Shown one piece after another: positions 22,373-32,170 of a stretch of DNA of 64,000 bases (within the stretch, counting starts at the first letter, position 1; each line of letters starts with the position of its first letter). Made by a program: the position numbers and the translations under genes. The notes under the pieces were generated by a model, which worked only from the letters and a program-made list of their open reading frames with translations, was not told where the DNA came from and did not search any database. Source of the DNA: Hericium rajendrae (lineage: Eukaryota > Basidiomycota > Agaricomycetes > Russulales > Hericiaceae); NCBI GenBank assembly GCA_033439255.1, contig CM065891.1:1953741-2017740 (forward strand), in the 5' to 3' direction.

Positions 22373-23130
22373 TTTGTTAGTACAAAGAGATAAAGACAAA
22401 ACTGTAAATACTTACCTTACATGGCCCTCTCCGCATCTGCTAGCCCACCGGAGCATCGAACGACGCTTAGCGTCGTGTGTTGAGCGAGGTTGAGCGAAGG
22501 AAGGCCAGAGTGGAGAGAGGAAAGTGAGAAGTCGTGCCGAAGTCCCTCAGCCACAGAGCACTTGACGCGAGCCCAGGTTTCTTCGACGTCAGAAAATAAA
22601 ATAAAATCGGGATAAATACAGAAAAAAAGAACCTGGTACATATCATTCGTAAGACCAAATTAAATGAGCCAACTAGATACCTCACGGACAGTAGGCTCGC
22701 GAGCAGGGAAGTCAACTTAACCAAGTCTAATTCCTAGCCTTGCTTGCGGTTCTCGGCAGCGCCCGGCAGCCACATTTATGGCTCTGACCGGGCACGTCCG
22801 GGCTCACCCTTATAACGACGCGCTTCGCGCGTCGTCTCTTTCCTCTCAACCACAACAATCTCTTCTGCCACGTCATCATCTTTGCTCGTCGCTGTTTGCT
22901 CGTCGATATCTGCTCGTTGTCCTCTCTGCTTGTCATCCTTAAGGTAAAGTTGCCATTGCTTTCTTTCTTATATTCCTCTACTAACATTAATGTAGAGTAT
23001 TGTTGTAATAGATTTTCGCTTTTTTAATGCTTTGGTAAGTCTACCTTGTAGTCTTGAGTTGTTATATTACTGACTAGTGTTTGTATCCTTATTAGATTTT
23101 CGCTTTTTTGTCACTTTGAGGTAAGTTTCT
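22373..23130. promoter_or_regulatory. Divergent promoter module with mini-exons, copy D
   Basis: Minus direction: a CT-rich exon ends in GGTAAGTA (complement near 22405-22412). Plus direction: CCACATTT (22770-22777) and TTATAAC (22810) precede a CT-rich leader ending at donor GTAAAG (22944). Mini-exons follow: acceptor TAATAG, ATTTTCGCTTTTTT, GGTAAGT (23012-23040), then ATTAG, ATTTTCGCTTTTTT, GAGGTAAGT (23096-23126). These are the cleanest mini-exon boundaries in the window. Confidence 0.5.
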
Positions 23131-23647
23131 TTTGTAGTCTTTTGTAATGACTTTTAGCTAATGCTTATCTTTTTGTAGTGCTTGCATTTAAATTTTTATA
23201 GCTTTTATAGAATGTTTATTAGATTTATTATGTTGTAGTTAAGCAGAGTATAGTAACAAAAATATATTTTGATCAATAATTTGATTGACTTTAATCTGTT
23301 GATGTGATCTTTTATTAAATATGTAAAATTCTACTTGTTGTCTAATTGTAAATTGGATAGTGTAACTAGAGTTTATTGCTTGTATAGATGTGTCAACTCT
23401 ATCTTGTGAATATAGCTCATATCAATGATATAGCTTCTATAGCTCTTATAGCTATGTGTTCTATGATAGTTACATAGTCAGCTATGAGAGCTATGATAGC
23501 ACTTCATAGCATCCTCCATGAGCTTTATAGCACCATATAGCATCTCTCCTTGGCTATATAGGCTATGGAGTAAAGGGCAATGCTATGGCCCTAGGAACTC
23601 TATATAACTCTGATAGGACTATGTAGCACCTCTACATTTTCCTGATG

Positions 23648-24905
23648 AGGGGGTTGTGAAGTGTCGAAGAACAGGCAAAAATGAGAGTCTCGCTCAACAA
23701 CGAGCGAGACTCTCGAGATTAGTACAATAAGAAAAGAATATAAGTCATTTTTTACTCACCTGGATCCCTCTAACTCCTTCTCAAACTATCCAACCTTTAT
23801 GCTGACGGGAATGGTGAGGAATGACGAGTGAGGAAGGCTTGAGAGAGGGAGTTATGAGATGAAGTCGAACGACGCATCGTTCGGTGCTTCAGCCACCGAA
23901 TGAGCACGAGTTCGAATGTTTTCGAACTTAGTAAATCAAATAAAACCATAACAATTAATAAAAAAAAGACCACATATAGCATTTGCTAATAGAATATAAT
24001 TGAATGAGCTTTACATCTATCAAAGGTGTTGAAAGCTGTCGGGCAGTGAGGCAACGTTATTGCAATCTGGCACTTAGCCTCTGACGCGATGCCTGGGCCG
24101 GGCGCCGGCAGACACATTTGGTGCTCCGTCAGGCAAACCCGTGCTCACCTATATAATCCTCGCACGACACACGTTCTCTCTTTCTCTTCAACCACCACAT
24201 TCCCTCTTCGCTCCGACTTTTCTCGGGACTTCATCTTTCATTTCTCGACCTTCGGTAAGTTCTTATCCTTCATCTTTATTGTTCTATACTTATCTTATTA
24301 ATGTCTTAGACTTATATCTCCGCTTTTTTTAACATTTTTGGTATGTTTCAATGTCTTATTATTGTTGGATTAGTACTAACTAATCTACTGCTTTATAGAT
24401 TATATATTTTCGCTTTTTGTAATCTTGGTAAGCTTACTATAATTCTCTTCTTTAGTAGTAAGTGTTAGTAGTGTTGAATTTTATATTAGTGTGTTTATAT
24501 AATAAAATGAATATAATTATGATGGATTAAACAAAGTTTACAATTGTGTGATCCTTTTAATTTAGAATCTGCTGTATAGATGAAATGAAGATTTATAATT
24601 GTAATATGTTCTATTGCTTCAATAGATATATTTAATCTACATATTCAATATAATATATATAAATGATATAAGTGTCATGACTTTGGTAGACACTCATAGC
24701 CTTTATAGCTAGAGATACTATGATAGCTACATAGTTGGCTATGATAGCTATGATAGCACTTCATAGCACTGCCTTTCAGCTCTATAGCACTATATAGCTT
24801 TCCTCTTTAGCTATGAGAGCCTATGCAATAAAGGGCAGTGCTATGAATCTAGGAAAGCTATGTAGGACTTATAGAGCTATGTAACACTTGCAGATATTCC
24901 TGATG
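23648..24905. mobile_element. Copy E of the CATCWG family, right part
   Basis: After the D insertion the E sequence resumes with a GAGAGTCTCGCTC hairpin (23683-23714), minus-strand donor (about 23752), and promoter with ACACATTTGGTGCTCCG (24112-24128) and TATATAA (24150-24156). The leader ends at donor GTAAGT (24255). Two mini-exon motifs (about 24318 and 24405), a TAGCTAT array (24690-24880) and the terminus TATTCCTGATG ending at 24905 follow. The left terminus is not visible and would lie beyond copy A, outside the window. Immediately downstream is hAT transposase coding sequence, so an outward transcript would run into it. Confidence 0.5.
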
Positions 24906-25507
24906 CAAGCTTACATACTTCAAGAATGTGAAATGGGAGCAAGAGTGGATTGATACAGCTTGGGACGTTGTGCGTGACGAGTTCGAGCGCTCGTATGCAT
25001 CCCGTGAGGTCGAGGGCGATGAGGATGGGCAACCAGAAGTGGCGCATGAGGAAAACGAGGTGCGTAGTGTGGTTGTCTAACATTTTTCGTCGTTGCTCAT
25101 ACAATGAAACCTAGGCTACCAAAACCAACATTTTCGATAACCTTCCCGCTCTTTCAGCACCAATGGCAGATGATGGCCGTGACGAGCTCGAGCGATACCT
25201 CAGCACAGACCCCGAGCCCATTGGAGATGTGCTCACTTGGTGGAGTCACCCAAAACGTGCCACTGACTTTCCTCGCCTCTCTCGCATGGCTCTCGACTAT
25301 TTGAGTATTCCAGGTGCGTATTCAACATATATTCTTTTTGATGACTGTTCCTCATTGTACACTACTATAGCAACATCCATCGCTGTTGAACGAGTCTTCA
25401 GCCATGGTCGTTTACTTCTTACGCATGTGCGCAATCGTCTTTCAGCACAAATGATGCGCACGCTGTTACATCAGCGAAAAAGTGATCCAGTAGGGAAAGC
25501 TTTATAA
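24906..25507 (+). pseudogene. hAT transposase C-terminal remnant
   Basis: Coding begins abruptly after the E terminus with YFKNVKWEQEWIDTAWDVV (about 24912 on). One intron separates it from a second exon containing WWSHPKRATDFPRLSRMAL. After another intron-like gap (about 25312-25376) comes VERVFSHGRLLLTHVRNRLS, ending at 25507. The W-W, S-x-ERVFS and R-x-L-S motifs are those of the hAT C-terminal dimerisation domain. The zinc-finger N-terminus and most of the DDE core are absent, so this is a 5'-truncated relic. A hAT transposase would cut and paste elements with 8-bp duplications. Confidence 0.8.
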
Positions 25508-26205
25508 AGCATTGCAGAGCTCACAATGGTCACATAATTACGAGCTCTGTAGCGATTGCTACCCACGTATATAGAGATCCTATAGTAAATGCAGTCACAC
25601 GGAATCCGTCATAAAATCTGCCAGATTGGCGAGCATCTGACAATACACCGTCTATTGCGTGTGCAATCGAAAGCGAGGCAATGCTCAAAGAGCATCAACA
25701 TGATATATAACGATCCTATAGTTATCGGCATAATCGGCCAGGTTGGCGAGCATCTGACAATTTAATACCCATTGTTTGCATAATCGCGAGTGAGACAATG
25801 CTCAAAGAGCGTCAACATGGTATATAATGATCCTATAGCTATTGGCATAGTCAGACCAGACGATCTGACATACCAATGCACATTCAGAATTGTGTGCTCG
25901 TCAGCGACACTGCCGGCAGGCAAAGCTCGGGAGCAGCTGACATGATTTGTGACATTTTCATGGCCTTTGCAATACTAGACATCTTTGTGATATGTTACAG
26001 ACCTCGACTGCCATGGAATTACTTTACATAGGTGTATGACCATACATTAATCCATGCGAATCCCAATTGCAGGCTAGCCCATTCATGCTTGAAACATGCA
26101 GCTGATTTTTTTTAAATTGGATATTCGGGGACTCAACATCATTTATTCACTACTTAGGGCATAGCTACGATACACGGAGATACCCTGTGCATATGGCTCT
26201 AAGAA
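25508..26205. repeat. Intergenic DNA with two about 115-bp direct repeats
   Basis: Segments near 25625-25735 and 25743-25855 repeat the same order: TTGGCGAGCATCTGACAAT, CAATGCTCAAAGAGC, ATATAA-GATCCTATAG. A weaker relative precedes them at 25570. They lie just 3' of the hAT remnant and may be its subterminal repeats. Nothing coding is seen. Confidence 0.45.
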
Positions 26206-27771
26206 CTATGCAGCACCCGTGCTGGCAAGGCGAGCATGCTTCTCAGCATGCTGCGCTTTGATGCGTTGAACGGAAGACGCAACCTGTGGCGCCTGCGAGA
26301 TGTTCGTGGTGGACTCTTCGCCAGGTAAACCAAGAACTTGCCTATACCGGTGTAAGCGACCAAAGCGAAACAAGTATATCATTACGCACTGGTCATAGAA
26401 TGTAAGGATGTCCTTTCCCTCCTTGCCGCTCAAAAGCTCGATCAAGTTCCAGAAGAAAACCTCGTAGTTGAAGTCACGGTCAAGGTTATGCCATTCCTGT
26501 GCATCAGATATGGCAAAGCAAGCCTACAGATGGTTCATTCACTGGTATACGACGTTGAAACAGCAATGACTTACCTGGACAGCAACATAAGCCAGTGTGT
26601 GAGGCGTCATCTTCCACATCTGGATTATGTCGCAGACAGGACGCCGGCTGCCCCGCCTGAATTCTGGTGGTCGAAAGACTGACTTGGGGCCACGATAGAT
26701 ATGTTTCGCAACCTAAGAGATGACGCGTAAGTGAATGATCAATGATAGTTAACAATACACACCCTGATCATCAGATGGCCATAGAACAAGCCCTCATCGA
26801 GGTTCTCCTTGTTGTACTGATAGTTATTGGGGTAGAGGAATCGTGGCAGTTGGTCGCCGGTCACCTTTATGCGGCCTGATATCACATCGGCGAAAGTCCT
26901 GAATATGACAATAAGTATTGACTAGTAAATTCTGAGAGAATAAACAACATACACAGCGTTTGCCTCCAATTCAATTGGAGTCAGAAGGGCAGCGAGTGAT
27001 GGATGCTTCCATCCTCGAATACCCTTGTTCGTGTCGTTGACATGAATCGGCAGATCAAGCGGTATGCTGGGATCTTCATGAACGTAGCCAAGGATCATGG
27101 CCTTGAGACCAGCGGTATCATCGCCGCGAGCATGTTCAACACCGAAGTTAATCTATCAACGAAAGGTAAGCACAATCAAGTTAATACGACAGGACAGCAA
27201 CTCTAAGAAACTTACCTGCAGACATACACCACACCTCAGCTTCCGCTGTTCAGCTATGGCAATGATTTGGGATTGAAAATTTGGGATTATCTTGCACAAG
27301 ATGATCCAGCTGTTCAGCAGTCGATTGTCCCTGTTATGCCGCATGCGAATGTGAGCCTGCATACGATGAAGTGCCACTGGCACCAGTCTTGGCTACTCAC
27401 CTCGGGCTGCTTGACTCAGTCTCGGCCTCGTCATCAGTGTCCCGATTCTCGTAGCGCAAACCGTGCTCAACGATTGTGGAGATGCTGGTGAAAGGCTCGC
27501 CCAAGCGTGTGAAACAGTGACCGTAATCACCAAAGTCGCTTTGTTGGTTTGTAGTGTTGTCGTCGTCATCGCTCCCTTCGGATCTATCCCACCAATGTGT
27601 GAATGATGTGAGTCTCATTACACTCTGCACGTTAGTGAAAATAACTGACGCTCTTCTCTTTCTAGCACCTCTCAGCAAGACTTGGATCACGTCTTGAACC
27701 TTGGGGGGGAGCGGGAGCTCACTTGAGGGTGACTCTGCAGCAGGAGACTCTGAGCGCGATGGGTTGGACAT
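26206..27771 (-). CDS. DUF6698-like protein of basidiomycetes
   Basis: Six exons are read on the minus strand: 27771-27401, 27356-27216, 27152-26953, 26898-26763, 26712-26575 and 26523-26206, joined by short GT-AG introns. Exon 1 is acidic and low-complexity. Exon 3 has the IRGWKHPSLAALLTP motif. Exons 4-5 contain LFYGHLMIRV and HTLAYVAVQ, and exon 6 contains ACFAISDAQEW. This order is what I know from the DUF6698 family, common and often multicopy in Agaricomycetes; function unknown. Exons 2-6 splice in phase. The exon 1/2 junction does not (phase 2 into phase 0), so there is either a frameshift or a mis-chosen splice site. It is divergent from the next gene. Confidence 0.6.
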
Positions 27772-27999
27772 TATGGGGAAAGACAGAGGTCAGCTTCCTG
27801 TCCGTTATCCTGTTTGACCTTTCCACTATATGGTATTCTGACTATCTGCATTTCTAAGCATTTTTTCCAAGAGATTCCATCCGCATGGGTTTACTATTTA
27901 CTACTCGCTCAGTGGACTGATCTCGCCTCGGTGAGCACTTTTACTGCTCATTGTGTCTTAGTAAATATTACTGATCATTCTCCAAGGAGAGTCAGCTTC

Positions 28000-29052
28000 A
28001 TGTACCCACCGCCACCTTCCGAATATGTCGGCAGCCTGATAGTCGCTTTTAGCAGCACTGTCTCGACTGATTGCGCACCCTTTGAATTTGCCTCAGCCAT
28101 GTCGAGGACCGTGCCTATTCTTCCACGCGCTATTGTGCGTCGCCTTGTCCTTGAAGGATCTATTATCTACATTCGCTCACATCTGGCTACCATAAACCCT
28201 TTCTCTCGTACGAGAGACAAGATGTTCTCACTTCTCGGAGGAGCAGTCCTTCAGAGTTCCCGTAAATTCACGTCAACCGAGCGCGCTGCAGGGGCTTTGC
28301 TAGGTTCAACTGTCAATGTAACGGAGGACGAGTTCAACTTGGTGAGTGAATAGCTCTCGCATCTTTTATCCTCTCTCTTATCGTGTCAATACAAAGTTAT
28401 ACGGGGCCATCGGCACCATCAGGGCTGAGCTGGAAGACATGGCTCGCGAGCTTGTGGTGAAGCATTTTGGCTTCATCAATCCTCTCGGATATCCAGATCC
28501 CGCATATGCCATTGCCGAGAACCAGCAGAAGGCAAAGGATCTGAACCGATGGGATACATTATTTGATCGGGTAGGTGGTTCGCTCTTGTAGCTTGGAATA
28601 CTCATCATTGTTTGTAGCCTCGTCAGGATGGGAGACCATCGCCGTGGTCATCACGCAAGTATCAGCATCCCATCATCAAGGAATTCATATTCCGTGCATG
28701 GTTCAGTCAAGGCCGTGAGTCTGCCGGCCATCGAGTGTCGTCCGACTTTGACGATGGTGGGATCCCAATTACTACCATTGCATTTGTTATGAGCACAGTG
28801 CGTAGTCAAAATACCTTACTCAATCTATCTACTAGGACCAACTCGTCTTCACAGCTTTTTGCTGCTATACATGAATGGGACAGCGGCAATCTGGAGAAAT
28901 CTGACTTTCTGAGGGGCCATGCCTCGGTCACTGTCAGCAATTATCATCATGCTCGGAACATGGTCTCCCAGTGGGAGATGCATACGGAGCGCAGTGGGTC
29001 ACCGCTGACCTATTCTGCAATGCGTACTCTCATGCTGCATAATGTGAGGTGA
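28000..29052 (+). CDS. DUF6532-like basidiomycete protein
   Basis: Four exons splice in phase: 28000-28341, 28397-28570, 28618-28797 and 28855-29052. The C-terminal half has the pattern I associate with DUF6532: KYQHPIIKEFIFRAWF, then IPITTIAFVMSTLFAAIHEW across the last junction, then a helical segment with SNYHHARNMV. Function of that family is unknown. The start is uncertain; the frame is open upstream to 27814, but 28000 is the first ATG giving a compact protein of about 297 residues. It shares a short intergenic region with the DUF6698-like gene, suggesting a bidirectional promoter. Confidence 0.55.
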
Positions 29053-29330
29053 GAATTGGTTATTGTTGAGGCGCTCCACATTTTCATACTGATCGTACTC
29101 ACCGAAGGGATGATTGCTCCGGCTTTTGAGACACGGATGCAAGTTTCGCTGGTCGTGCATAATTTTGTAATCAATTTATCTCGTGCCAACTCGTATGAGG
29201 GCTAGGTTTCGCCAAAGGCTCTTCCCGCTGTCTTCTTGTTGTTCGACTCTGTCAGAGTTGTGCTATGCGACTTCTTTGTACTCGGCTGTTGTACTTCACA
29301 TTCTTTCTTGCTATACTGCTGATATCAACA

Positions 29331-30193
29331 ATGAAATATCGATGTGTCTCGCCATGCAACCGGAGTTTTGACAAAGAGATGGCTCTGGTATTGCATCAGA
29401 AGAAATGCGCCGACTTCGCAAGGAATGATACAACATACTCTGGTCTGGCCGAAAAGGTTGCGAGGCGGAAGGCGAAGCGGCGGCGTCTACAAGGGCCAAG
29501 TCCTGAGGTGATAAATTTCATCCGCTCTTGGATTGCCATCTGCTGACTGCGCTCTTTGCTAGCGATCAGAACATGTTGATGTGGAGGATGCCAACCCACC
29601 ATCTGGCATCTTGCAGCCAGTTGCAGTAGGTAATGCGGACAACTCGGACGTTCCACGGTCCGACATTACAACAAATCCCAGCGATGGACATTCAGACATG
29701 CCATTGGGTCGTGGGATGCGAAACAAGCGGCCGACTTGGAAGATTCTCGAACAGCTTCCACAGCCGCCATTGTCTGTTCCCGATGCAGTTGACATGGATC
29801 CTCCTACCTCATCGTCACAGACTCCTGCATCGCATACCATCTCGTGGGCTTGGCGAGCTGTTAGGACTGCGCTCAACATCTTCGGACTCTTCAGAGAGTA
29901 TCCAAGCACTCCGTCACATGCCCCCGACGACACACTCTCTCTGGAGGACATATCCTACATAGCTGGTTCCATGGTAGCAGGCCATGACACCATCCATTCT
30001 CGTTTATCGCCTACAGGTGGCGTCACTGGAATCGGTGCCACGGCTGAGTCGTCTTCTGGTCCATTTGCGAACATGTCAATTTTCCGTTTTATGAACTGGT
30101 TATGGACTGGTTCACATCTCAAGTCCATCTCTGAAGCTGAGAGACTGCTGCACGACGTCATTCTTGCTGACAATTTTTGCGCTGCAGATCTCA
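29331..30193 (+). pseudogene. Plavaka-type (CACTA superfamily) transposase, N-terminal coding region, interrupted
   Basis: Exon 1 (29331-29507) encodes a C2H2-like finger, CVSPCNRSFDKEMALVLHQK followed by KC, and a basic stretch. Exon 2 (29563 on) contains a Pro-rich RPTWKILEQLPQPPL segment, FGLFREYPSTPSHAPDDTLS, and GPFANMSIFRFMNWLW. That order is the N-terminal signature of Plavaka proteins in mushrooms. The frame is cut at 30193 by the element 30194-32750. The DDE catalytic region is absent from the window. Confidence 0.75.
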
Positions 30194-30599
30194 CATCTGG
30201 AAAAACAGGAAGAGCTACAGTGGGCTACCATGAGCTACAGTAGTGATCAGAATCCTACCGTAGTGACCTGTAGCTCCCATAGCTCCTGTAGTACTCGTAG
30301 GACCCTCCCCTACTACCGTGGCTCTGATAGTGAGCCGTAGTGACCTGTAGTGAATATGTCTCTACTGTAGCAATGAATCTCTTTACAGTAGTTATACAAT
30401 TCAATGTATAAACAACTGTTGATATCCTTATATTTCACTCAATTGCAATATATCAGAACATTCAGAAACTTTATTTAAGAATAACTACATAACATGAGCT
30501 AGCTAATCACTACTCCATACTACATTAGGCCACTTGTGCTGTCATCTCACAGATATATAAACACCAGCCCCCTCTACTGTAGTACATACATAGGTCAGA

Positions 30600-30960
30600 C
30601 AGACATGCAAGTGAGCAGGTGGGCATGTGAGTGAGCAGGTGGGCATGCGAGTGAGCAGGTGGGCATGTAGGCAAGCAGGTGAGTGGACGAGCATGCAAAC
30701 AAGCAGGTGAGCAGACGAGCATGTGAACAAGTGGAAAGGTACATAGGTGAGCAGGCAGGTGTGCAGATGAGCAGGCAGGCAAGCAGATTGTGAGCAAGCC
30801 ATTGGGCAAGCGAGCAAGCCATTGGGCAAGCGGGCAAGCCATTGGGCAAGCAGGCAAGCTATTGGGCAAGCGGGCAAGCCATCAGGCAAGTGAGCAGGCA
30901 AGCAGGCAGGCATGCATGTGGATGGTTGCATGGGCAAGCGGGCAGGTAGAGGGCAGATGA
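30600..30960. repeat. Minisatellite of GAGCAGGTGGGCATG and CAAGCCATTGGGCAAGCG units
   Basis: Two blocks of short tandem repeats: about 16 bp in 30600-30790 and about 18 bp in 30790-30890. Cys/Leu/Pro-rich frames on the minus strand come from the repeat itself. Confidence 0.7.
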
Positions 30961-31210
30961 GCAAGCATGTCAGCGCTGAAACAACCAATAAAATAAAAAC
31001 AAACATACATACAATGTACCAGTATCACTCTTGTAGCCTTCTCTTACACCCTTCTAACCTGAAAAGAGATGAGAACAAAAGAATAACAGACTTACAATAA
31101 AACAAGAGAGAGAGAAGTGAGAGAGTGAGAGAGTGAGAGAGAAGAGACTTAGAAAGAGTGGCAAAGACGACGTGCTGCTGGCAAATCCTGAGGCCAAATA
31201 ACACCAAAGG

Positions 31211-31249
31211 CAGAAACCAGATTGTCATATTTGGCAATCTGGTTTCTGG
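31211..31249. repeat. Hairpin CAGAAACCAGATTG, with diverged second copy at 31354-31397
   Basis: A 14-bp perfect stem with a short loop. About 140 bp downstream, GGCAGAAATCAGATTGCC with a partly matching inverted half is a decayed relative. The pair suggests a duplicated structured unit inside the 30194-32750 element. Confidence 0.4.
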
Positions 31250-31509
31250 CTCCTGCACGAAAAATGAAAACATTGCAAGTTATATTACTTACAAAATTTC
31301 CTTCAGTGTTTATAGATATGAACTCTACACTGACTTACACTTGTCCAATGCTGGCAGAAATCAGATTGCCAGATATGGCCATCTGTGTTCTGCCCTGTTG
31401 TGCGCCTTAGCTGCAAGGAGCGTGGGAGAGTATCCGGGTCCCCTGGAGAGTTCTGCATTTCTCTGCTACAAACATCAGTTTTCATCTGATTAACACGTAC
31501 CTAGTACTG

Positions 31510-32170
31510 ACCGAGCCGGACGAATCGTTGCTTTCGAACGATGCCTTGTATGCCATGATCTGTTGGATATTAAAGGCGCTATGGCCAGAATGCTATAAGT
31601 GACATTTAGTAGATACAAAAAGTGATATAACTTTATTAATATTGCATGCACCACATATCTTTTTGGCTCATCTGAATGTTCTTATTCGTAGCTTCCAAGC
31701 AAGCCCTCATACGCTACGTTAGGTGCAGAACTCGTGCACCAGCGGCAAAATCTCTGAAAATGGGGGTCAAACAGCAGTTTTGGCATATCTTCACAACGAG
31801 AACACGCACCGCTGACGTTTCAGACATTCCTGAATGCGGTTGAGCGTAGCTTTCGAACGGTGCCCTACACAACCTGATCCAAGAAGATTTAAAAATCGTC
31901 CCTTTGAGCGAAAATTGGATATATCATGATGAATATTGGACATACCACAAAAATCTTTATCTCGTTAAAAGGAGCTCATCAAGAGCTTTCGATCGAGTTA
32001 TTGTGCACCCTGATGGGTGAAAAACTCGAGGCACTACAACAGAATCTCTGAAACTGTCAGCAAGAACATGTTTTGAGGATATCTTTACAACGAGTAAACG
32101 CACCGGCAACATTTCTGGTGTTTCAGAAAGCAGCAATCAGTAGCTTTCGAACGCATGTACATACATGCAA
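31510..32170. repeat. Degenerate direct repeats ending in CTTTCGAACG
   Basis: Segments near 31785-31870 and 32078-32160 share the order ATATCTT-ACAACGAG, ACGCACCG, TTTCAGA, GTAGCTTTCGAACG. A third CTTTCGAACG occurs at 31532. Spacing is about 290-310 bp. No coding frame is evident. Confidence 0.45.

Larger units (their letters stand above)
21026..23647. mobile_element. Copy D: uninterrupted 2,622-bp member of the CATCWG family
   Basis: The left end CATCAGGGAAAT and inverted right end CATCAGGAAAAT are both flanked by AG (21024-21025 and 23648-23649). Order inside: TAGCTAT array (about 21040-21270), a short unique segment, GC island (21400-22330), hairpin (22339-22372), minus-strand donor (about 22412), divergent promoter (22760-22830), CT-rich leader with donor at 22944, two TTTTCGC mini-exons (23012 and 23096), TAGCTAT array (23390-23640). 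Protein-coding capacity is not evident, so it needs an enzyme in trans. It serves as the reference copy for the family. Confidence 0.65.

Noticed and set aside
30525-31006. Cys/Leu/Pro-rich minus-strand frames
   Set aside because: They are produced by the short tandem minisatellite; period and residues follow the DNA repeat.
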